From: [Mycobacterium] fortunisiensis
Lineage (GTDB): Bacteria; Actinomycetota; Actinomycetes; Mycobacteriales; Mycobacteriaceae
Reading direction: 5' to 3'
DNA length: 64,000 nucleotides
NCBI RefSeq assembly: GCF_019050325.1
Contig: NZ_VOMB01000017.1
Location: 1 to 64,000 of the forward strand
The position numbers were made by a program, and so were the translations under genes. This document shows, in pieces, positions 59,091 through 64,000 of the stretch (its first letter is position 1; the number at the start of each line of letters is the position of its first letter). The notes under the pieces are model-generated. The model saw only the letters and a list, made by a program, of their open reading frames with translations. It was not told the origin of the DNA and did not search any database.

Positions 59091-59936
59091 TCAGGCGTCG
59101 ATCCGCTTGCGCCGGTACAGCGTTCCGGCCATCAGCAACAGCAGGCTCACCACCAGGATCGCCGTGGCCAGCACGTTGATCTGCGGCGGTACTGCGGCCT
59201 TGACCGCCGCATTGACGTACAGCGGGTAGGTCACCGTCGACCCGCTGACGAAGTACGTGATGATGAAGTCGTCGAGGGACAACGCGAACGAGAGCATCGC
59301 CGCGGCCACGATGCCGGGAACGATCAGCGGCAGAGTCACTTTGAAGAACGTCCGGGCCGGTCCGGCACCCAGATCCATCGAGGCGTCTTCCAGCGTCCAG
59401 TCGAAACCGCGCACCCGGGCGCGCACCGTCATCGCGATGAAGCTGACCTGGAACGCGATGTGCGCCACGACTATCGTGCTGTATCCGGTGGCCCAGCGCA
59501 GGTCGAGGAACAGGGTCAGCAGCGAGGCGCCCATGACCACCTCGGGCGCGGTCAACGGCAACACCAGGAACGTGTCGACGGCCTTGTGGCCGCGGAACCG
59601 TTGGCGCACCAGGGCGATGGCCACCAGTGTGCCGAGCACCAGGGCGATCGCGGTCGACACCGCAGCCACGTTGAGGCTCAGTTTCAGGGCCTCGGTGAGC
59701 GCCGGGTACTTGAACGGGTCGGCCCAGTTGTCCAGGGTGAAGCCCTGCCAGGTGTAGTTGAACTTGCCGGCCGGCTTGTTGAAGGAGAACAGCACGATCA
59801 CGAAGATCGGCAGGAACAGATACAGCAACACCAGCGCGGCCACCAGGCGCAGCACCAGGTCGCCCCATCGCGGGGATCCTCTGACGGCCGTCGCGCTGGG
59901 GCGGTCCAGGGTCTCGGTCATGGCCTGCGTGGTCAC
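59091..59936 (-). CDS. spermidine/putrescine-type ABC transporter, permease (PotC-like)
   Basis: 281 aa, GTG start overlapping the previous permease by 4 bp; ATG 59921 is a possible later start. Six helices with the ABC permease EAA loop EDASMDLGAGPARTFFKVTLPLIVPG (core DASMDLGAGPARTFFKVTLP). The class fits PotC-type permeases. It is the last gene of the operon and converges with the F420 gene (2-bp gap). Confidence 0.9.
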   Translation of the reverse strand: MTTQAMTETLDRPSATAVRGSPRWGDLVLRLVAALVLLYLFLPIFVIVLFSFNKPAGKFNYTWQGFTLDNWADPFKYPALTEALKLSLNVAAVSTAIALVLGTLVAIALVRQRFRGHKAVDTFLVLPLTAPEVVMGASLLTLFLDLRWATGYSTIVVAHIAFQVSFIAMTVRARVRGFDWTLEDASMDLGAGPARTFFKVTLPLIVPGIVAAAMLSFALSLDDFIITYFVSGSTVTYPLYVNAAVKAAVPPQINVLATAILVVSLLLLMAGTLYRRKRIDA

Positions 59937-60808
59937 ACCAGGTCCTCCGTTCCCAGCGCGCGGGTATAGAGCAACACCCCGGCCAGGATTATGGCCATCA
60001 GCACCATGCTCAGCGCCGCCGCGGCCGGGTAATCCTTGACCACCAGGAACTGCTTCTGGATCACGTTGCCGATCATCGTGGTCTGCGTGCTGCCCAGGTA
60101 ATCGGCGTTGATGAAGTCGCCGACCGCCGGGATGAACACCAGCATGCTTCCCGCCAGCACACCCGGCATCGACAGCGGCAGAACGACTTTGGTGAAGCTG
60201 CGGCGGCTGCTGGAGTACAGGTCCCTGGAGGCCTCGATCAGGCGTGGATCGATCTTCTCCAGGCTCACGTAGAGCGGCAGGATCATGAAGATGATCCAGT
60301 TGTAGACCAGGCCCCCGATTACCGCCCAGCTCGTCGAGAGCAGCCGGCCCTCACTGGGCAGCAGCCCGATCGAGCCCAGCGCAGCGACCACGACACCGTC
60401 GTCGGCCAAGATTGTCTTCCAGGCCAACGTCCGGATCAGGAACGTGACGAAGAACGGCAGGATCACCAGCCCCAGGATGAGGTTCTTGTATCGGCCCGCC
60501 TTGAATGCGATGACGTAGGCCAGTGGGAACGCCAGCACCACACACACCACGGTGGCCACCAGGGCGTAGCCGAAGGACCGCAGTATCTGGTCCTGGTAGT
60601 GGTTGAACGCGTCGACGTAGTTGCCGAAGTTCCAGTCGAAGGTCAGCGTCGGCAGGTAGATCGACCCACCGGAGGTGGACAGTGAGGTGCGCGCCAGCGA
60701 GAAGAACGGCACCACGAAGAAGATCCCGAGGTAGGCCAGGGCCGGGAGGATCATCAGGTACGGCGCGATCCTGCTGCGCCGCCTTCCACTGGTGGCTACG
60801 CCTGCCAC
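59933..60808 (-). CDS. spermidine/putrescine-type ABC transporter, permease (PotB-like)
   Basis: 291 aa, GTG start. Six helices with the EAA loop EASRDLYSSSRRSFTKVVLPLSMPG (core EASRDLYSSSRRSFTKVV) and a family segment LGSTQTTMIGNVIQKQF. Forms the channel with the PotC-like protein. It begins 4 bp after the binding-protein gene. Confidence 0.9.
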   Translation of the reverse strand: MAGVATSGRRRSRIAPYLMILPALAYLGIFFVVPFFSLARTSLSTSGGSIYLPTLTFDWNFGNYVDAFNHYQDQILRSFGYALVATVVCVVLAFPLAYVIAFKAGRYKNLILGLVILPFFVTFLIRTLAWKTILADDGVVVAALGSIGLLPSEGRLLSTSWAVIGGLVYNWIIFMILPLYVSLEKIDPRLIEASRDLYSSSRRSFTKVVLPLSMPGVLAGSMLVFIPAVGDFINADYLGSTQTTMIGNVIQKQFLVVKDYPAAAALSMVLMAIILAGVLLYTRALGTEDLV

Positions 60809-60812
60809 GCCG

Positions 60813-62000
60813 TCAACCCCCGGTCACTGCGGCGTAGAGCCCGTTGAACTCCTGGGTCTGCTCGTCGGTCATGGCCGCCCAGGACTTGAGGTTGTCCAGC
60901 ATGGCCGCGGGCGGGTTGATCAGCTGGTTGCCGGCGATCGTCGGGTCGATCTTGCTCAACTCGTCGGTCATGTGCGACAGCACCGGCACGAACTGGGTGG
61001 TGGCGATCAGCTTCGCGTAGTTGGCCCGGTCGTAGAGGTAGTCGATCCAGGCTTCGGCGGCTTTCTGGTTGCCCGTGGTGTAGGGGATGACCATGGTGTC
61101 GATGAACCAGGTTCCGCCGGCGTCGGGGACGATGAACTCGATGTCGGGGTTGTCGGCCTTGAGCTGGACCGCATCACCCGAATAGGCCTGGGCGAGCACT
61201 ACATTGCCCGACGCCAGCTCTTCGGCGTAGTCGTTGCCGGTGAACTTGCGGATCTGTCCTTTGTCCTTGTTCTCCCGGATCGTGGCGACGGCCTTCTCGA
61301 CCGCCTCGGTCGTCGGATTCTCCGGCGAATTCCCCTGCGAGAGCATCACCATGCCCAGCCCGTCCTGCAGATCCGACAGCAGGCTGACCCGGCCCTTGAA
61401 GGCGGGGTCCCACAGATCTTCGGTCTTGGTGATCGGCCGCCCGGTGGCGGCCTTGTTGTAGGCCAGGCCCACCATGCCGGACATGAACGGCGCAATGTAC
61501 TTGCGTCCCGGGTCGATCGTGGAGTTCAGCAGGTCGGGCCGCAGATTCTTCTTGTTGGGTACCCGTGCATCCCGGATCTCGTTGAGCCAGTGCAGGTCCA
61601 GAATCCGGGCCGCCATGAACTCGGTGGGTACCACCAGATCGGCACCGATGTCCTGCTTGCGCGACAACGGTTCTTTGAACTTGGCGAACCACTGCTCGTT
61701 GTCGTTGAAGTCCTCCTTGTAGTCCACCTGCAGGCCGGAGGTCTTCTGGAAGGCGTCGATGAAGCCGGGCGCCATGTAGAGCGGCCAGTTCGACACCCGC
61801 AGCAATCCGCTGGCCGGTGAACCGTCGTCGGGTTCGGCCGACGTGGATGGGGCGCTGGACTTCTCATCGGAACCGCACGCGGCCAAGACGGCCGGACCCA
61901 GCGCCAGCGCCGCGGCGGCGGCGGCGCTGCGACCCAGGAATCGGCGGCGGGACGTGCGGTTGGTGGCGAGGTGGGCGAACGGATCGGTGTTTTCGGGCAT
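60813..62000 (-). CDS. polyamine-type ABC transporter, solute-binding lipoprotein with a twin-arginine signal
   Basis: 395 aa. The signal has a twin-arginine motif SRRRFLG (R18-R20), an Ala/Leu hydrophobic core and the lipobox LAAC with C42, so a Tat-exported lipoprotein is likely. The mature protein is PotD-like (family 1 of polyamine binders): LLRVSNWPLYMAPGFIDAFQ (core SNWPLYMAPGFIDAF), ADLVVPTEFMA and a C-terminal helical lobe. Substrate is spermidine, putrescine or a similar cation. Tat export is unusual for a binding protein and implies folding before transport. Confidence 0.9.
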   Translation of the reverse strand: MPENTDPFAHLATNRTSRRRFLGRSAAAAAALALGPAVLAACGSDEKSSAPSTSAEPDDGSPASGLLRVSNWPLYMAPGFIDAFQKTSGLQVDYKEDFNDNEQWFAKFKEPLSRKQDIGADLVVPTEFMAARILDLHWLNEIRDARVPNKKNLRPDLLNSTIDPGRKYIAPFMSGMVGLAYNKAATGRPITKTEDLWDPAFKGRVSLLSDLQDGLGMVMLSQGNSPENPTTEAVEKAVATIRENKDKGQIRKFTGNDYAEELASGNVVLAQAYSGDAVQLKADNPDIEFIVPDAGGTWFIDTMVIPYTTGNQKAAEAWIDYLYDRANYAKLIATTQFVPVLSHMTDELSKIDPTIAGNQLINPPAAMLDNLKSWAAMTDEQTQEFNGLYAAVTGG

Positions 62001-62048
62001 GGGCCACCTTTTTCGGTGTATTCGGTCGACGGGGAGGCGGGTTGAGGA

Positions 62049-63254
62049 TCAGGTGTCGTCGAGCATGTCTTCGAGATCTTCGGCCGTGGGGATGTCGGCG
62101 GCCGGAAGCACTCGTGAGGCCTCCGGTGACCAGCTGACGTGTACCTGGTCACCAGGGCGCAGCAATGGCAGGTCCTGCTCGGGTCCGACGTGGGCGATGA
62201 TCGACGAATCATCAGCTGCGGCAAGGGAAAGCCGGAGCACCGGCCCCTGGAATGTCAGATCTTCGACGGTGGCGGGCACGGTGGCCACGTTGCCGGCGGG
62301 AGCGTCCATGGAGATGCGGACCCGCTCGGGCCGGACCATCAGGGTGGCCTGGCCGCCGGGCTCGATCGTGGTGTCGCCGGGTTTGGCCTTCAGCGTGGCC
62401 CCGAGCGCCTCGATCTCGACGAAGTCCCGGTTGGCCCGACCGGTCTGCCGGCCGGGCCAGAGGTTGGCCTGGCCGATGAAGCTGGCGACGAAAACTGTTG
62501 CGGGACGGTCGTAGATCTCGGTCGGACTTCCGATCTGCTCGACGTTGCCGTTGTTCATCACCGCGATCCGGTCGCTCATGGTGAGCGCCTCTTCCTGATC
62601 GTGGGTGACGTAGACGAACGTGATGCCGAGCTCGCGCTGGATGCGTTTGAGTTCAAACTGCATCACATGCCGCAGTTTGAGATCCAGCGCACCCAGCGGC
62701 TCGTCGAGCAGCAAGGCACTGGGGTAGTTGACCAGCGCCCTGGCCAGCGCCACCCGCTGCTGTTGACCACCGGAGAGTTGTCCGGGCTTGCGCTCGGCGA
62801 AGTCGGTGAGCCGGACGATCTCGAGCAGCTCGTCCACGCCGTGCTTGATCTCGGCGCTGGTCTTCCTGGCGGACTTTTTCCTGCTGCGCGGACCGTAGGC
62901 GACGTTGTCCCACACTGTCATGTGGGGAAACAGCGCATAGTGCTGGAACACCGTGTTGACGTTGCGTTTGTGCGGCGGGACGCGGGAGACGTCGACGCCC
63001 TCGAGCCGGATCGCCCCGGCGCTCGGGCTCTCGAATCCGGCGATCATGCGCAACGTGGTGGTCTTTCCGCATCCCGACGGGCCGAGCATCGAGAAGAACT
63101 CGCCCGAGGCGATGGCGAAATCCGCGTCGTCGACGGCCACCTGCTCGCCGAACCGTTTCGTGACGTGGTCGATCTCGATGACGGGCCTGCCGGCGCGTGG
63201 GGCGTCGGCCCGGCCTGTCGGCGTCTCGACGGCGGTGATGTCCGGTCCGGTCAG
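62049..63254 (-). CDS. polyamine-type ABC transporter, ATPase (PotA-like), probable CTG start
   Basis: 401 aa from CTG 63254. Walker [10 protein letters not shown], signature LSGGQQQR, Walker [13 protein letters not shown] (core [11 protein letters not shown]), switch H in VTHDQEEAL, then a TOBE_2 domain (about 290-400). A Shine-Dalgarno GGAGGAGG lies 6 nt before the CTG. The only ordinary upstream start, TTG 63320, would read through that site, and the next one downstream cuts into the ABC domain. First gene of the operon potA-potD-potB-potC; a 48-bp gap separates it from the binding-protein gene. Confidence 0.85.
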   Translation of the reverse strand: MTGPDITAVETPTGRADAPRAGRPVIEIDHVTKRFGEQVAVDDADFAIASGEFFSMLGPSGCGKTTTLRMIAGFESPSAGAIRLEGVDVSRVPPHKRNVNTVFQHYALFPHMTVWDNVAYGPRSRKKSARKTSAEIKHGVDELLEIVRLTDFAERKPGQLSGGQQQRVALARALVNYPSALLLDEPLGALDLKLRHVMQFELKRIQRELGITFVYVTHDQEEALTMSDRIAVMNNGNVEQIGSPTEIYDRPATVFVASFIGQANLWPGRQTGRANRDFVEIEALGATLKAKPGDTTIEPGGQATLMVRPERVRISMDAPAGNVATVPATVEDLTFQGPVLRLSLAAADDSSIIAHVGPEQDLPLLRPGDQVHVSWSPEASRVLPAADIPTAEDLEDMLDDT

Positions 63255-63339
63255 CGGTCTCCTCCTCCGGTGCAGTGGGCGCTGTCGGTAAACCCTCGCC
63301 GATTGCGCCGACCTCTGCAAGCGATTCCGCAGCGATTTA

Positions 63340-63367
63340 ACATTTCTACAATGGATTCCTTCGTCAA
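63340..63367 (-). promoter_or_regulatory. candidate promoter of the polyamine operon
   Basis: Minus-strand -35 hexamer TTGACG (63362-63367), then 17 bp to a weak -10 AATGTT (63339-63344), with an overlapping TTAAAT. It lies about 80 bp before the ATPase start. The -35 is good, the -10 poor. Confidence 0.4.
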
Positions 63368-63482
63368 ATGCCGCCTAGGCATCTTGATTCCATAGTTGCG
63401 GGCCGTCTGGGTGGCGGATGCCGCGCCCTCAAGTTTGGCAGTTCGGTGCGCTGTCGCGGCACGAAACCGGCGACTGGAGCCC

Positions 63483-64000
63483 TCAGCCCCACTCGTGGTT
63501 CATCGCACGGGATTCCGACAGCGTACGCACGGACTCGCGGTGGCGATCCGGGGCACGCGACACTGCGATCAGCACCATCGCCAACGCGGCACTGACCGCA
63601 CCGGCGAGGAAGATCGTCACGAAGCTGATCTCGGTGGGCACCAGGCGGTGCCCGAGCAGCACGGCCACCACCGCGGCGGCCACCGAGCTGCCGATGGTCC
63701 GGGCGATGGCGTTCATGCTCGTGGCGATGCCCGTCTCGCTGCCGTCGACCTCACTGACGACCAGCGCGGGCAATGCGCCGTAGCCCAGGCTGACGTAGGC
63801 GTTGGCCAACATTCCGGCCACGATGACCTCCCACGGCCGGCCGTGCGCGAAGGCCAGCAGGACAAATCCCGCGATACCGGCGGTGGCAGCCACCACCAGC
63901 ACCCGCCGGGCGCCGTACCGGTCGATGTAGCGGCCGCTGACGAGCGCCACCACGAAGCCGGTGAGCGCTCCCGGCAGCAGAAAGTAGACGCTGGCCTGCA
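63483..64000 (-). CDS. MFS transporter, C-terminal part (gene continues past the window)
   Basis: The frame is open to the window's end, so only the last 172 or so residues are seen. Five or more helices are present with the MFS loop motif GRYIDRYGARRV and a later SMNAIARTIGSS, typical of 12- or 14-helix drug-proton antiporters (DHA2/EmrB-like). The tail is hydrophilic. Substrate unknown. The start lies outside the window. Confidence 0.8.
   Translation of the reverse strand, partial: QASVYFLLPGALTGFVVALVSGRYIDRYGARRVLVVAATAGIAGFVLLAFAHGRPWEVIVAGMLANAYVSLGYGALPALVVSEVDGSETGIATSMNAIARTIGSSVAAAVVAVLLGHRLVPTEISFVTIFLAGAVSAALAMVLIAVSRAPDRHRESVRTLSESRAMNHEWG

Overview
The window is high-GC chromosomal DNA from a mycobacterium, most likely a fast grower (Mycolicibacterium type). 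About a third of it keeps the gene order of M. tuberculosis Rv1608c-Rv1626: bcpB, trpE, TIGR02234 gene, trpC, trpB, trpA, lgt, small membrane genes, pyk, tesB, cydC, cydD, cydB, cydA, Rv1624c-like gene, cya, pdtaR. The gltBD pair between lgt and pyk, the Dps2-type ferritin and the gluconate, polyamine and branched-chain amino acid transporters point away from the slow-growing pathogens. The species assignment rests on remembered gene order and protein similarity, because no search could be run. Genes are tightly packed, with many ATGA or GTGA stop-start overlaps and no gene-free stretch over 300 bases.

Layout: 0-4.4 kb holds an accessory block (13E12/DUF222 HNH protein, N6-adenine methyltransferase, overlapping probable restriction endonuclease) closed by a perfect hairpin. 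4.4-7.8 kb holds an ABC ATPase with a GntR/FadR regulator, divergent from leuA; leuA is preceded by a 13-codon Leu-rich leader peptide and competing hairpins. 7.7-16.1 kb holds bcpB and the coupled trp-lgt operon; Lgt carries a roughly 630-residue acidic repetitive tail. 16-25.4 kb holds TM2 and DUF2752 proteins, gltBD, pyk and tesB. 25.4-32.4 kb (minus strand) holds a DUF4190 protein, the cytochrome bd oxidase genes cydABDC and an HdeD-like protein. 32.5-40.2 kb holds a polar amino acid ABC transporter, a sulfurtransferase, a two-component pair, a DUF2339 protein and a Dps. 40.2-43.6 kb holds the adenylate cyclase, a His/Lys-rich exported protein, a tRNA with a CAA anticodon, and pdtaR. 43.8-48.9 kb is a five-gene branched-chain amino acid ABC operon. 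48.9-53 kb includes YnfA, a SCO6745-like protein and a gluconate module (GntR, GntK, GntP). 53-59 kb is mixed small genes. 59-63.3 kb (minus strand) is a spermidine/putrescine-type ABC operon, and the window ends in a truncated MFS transporter.

Functional themes are amino acid supply (Leu, Trp, Glu, transport), respiration under low oxygen or stress (cytochrome bd with a possible CRP site, and an adenylate cyclase 9 kb away), and nutrient uptake. The least explained items are the Lgt tail and its DNA repeats, the short-variable-arm tRNA with a leucine anticodon, two genes (cydD and the polyamine ATPase) whose best start appears to be CTG, the leucine leader of leuA, the restriction-modification pair, and a DoxX protein ending in six 11-residue repeats. 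No mobile element, prophage or CRISPR array was found.
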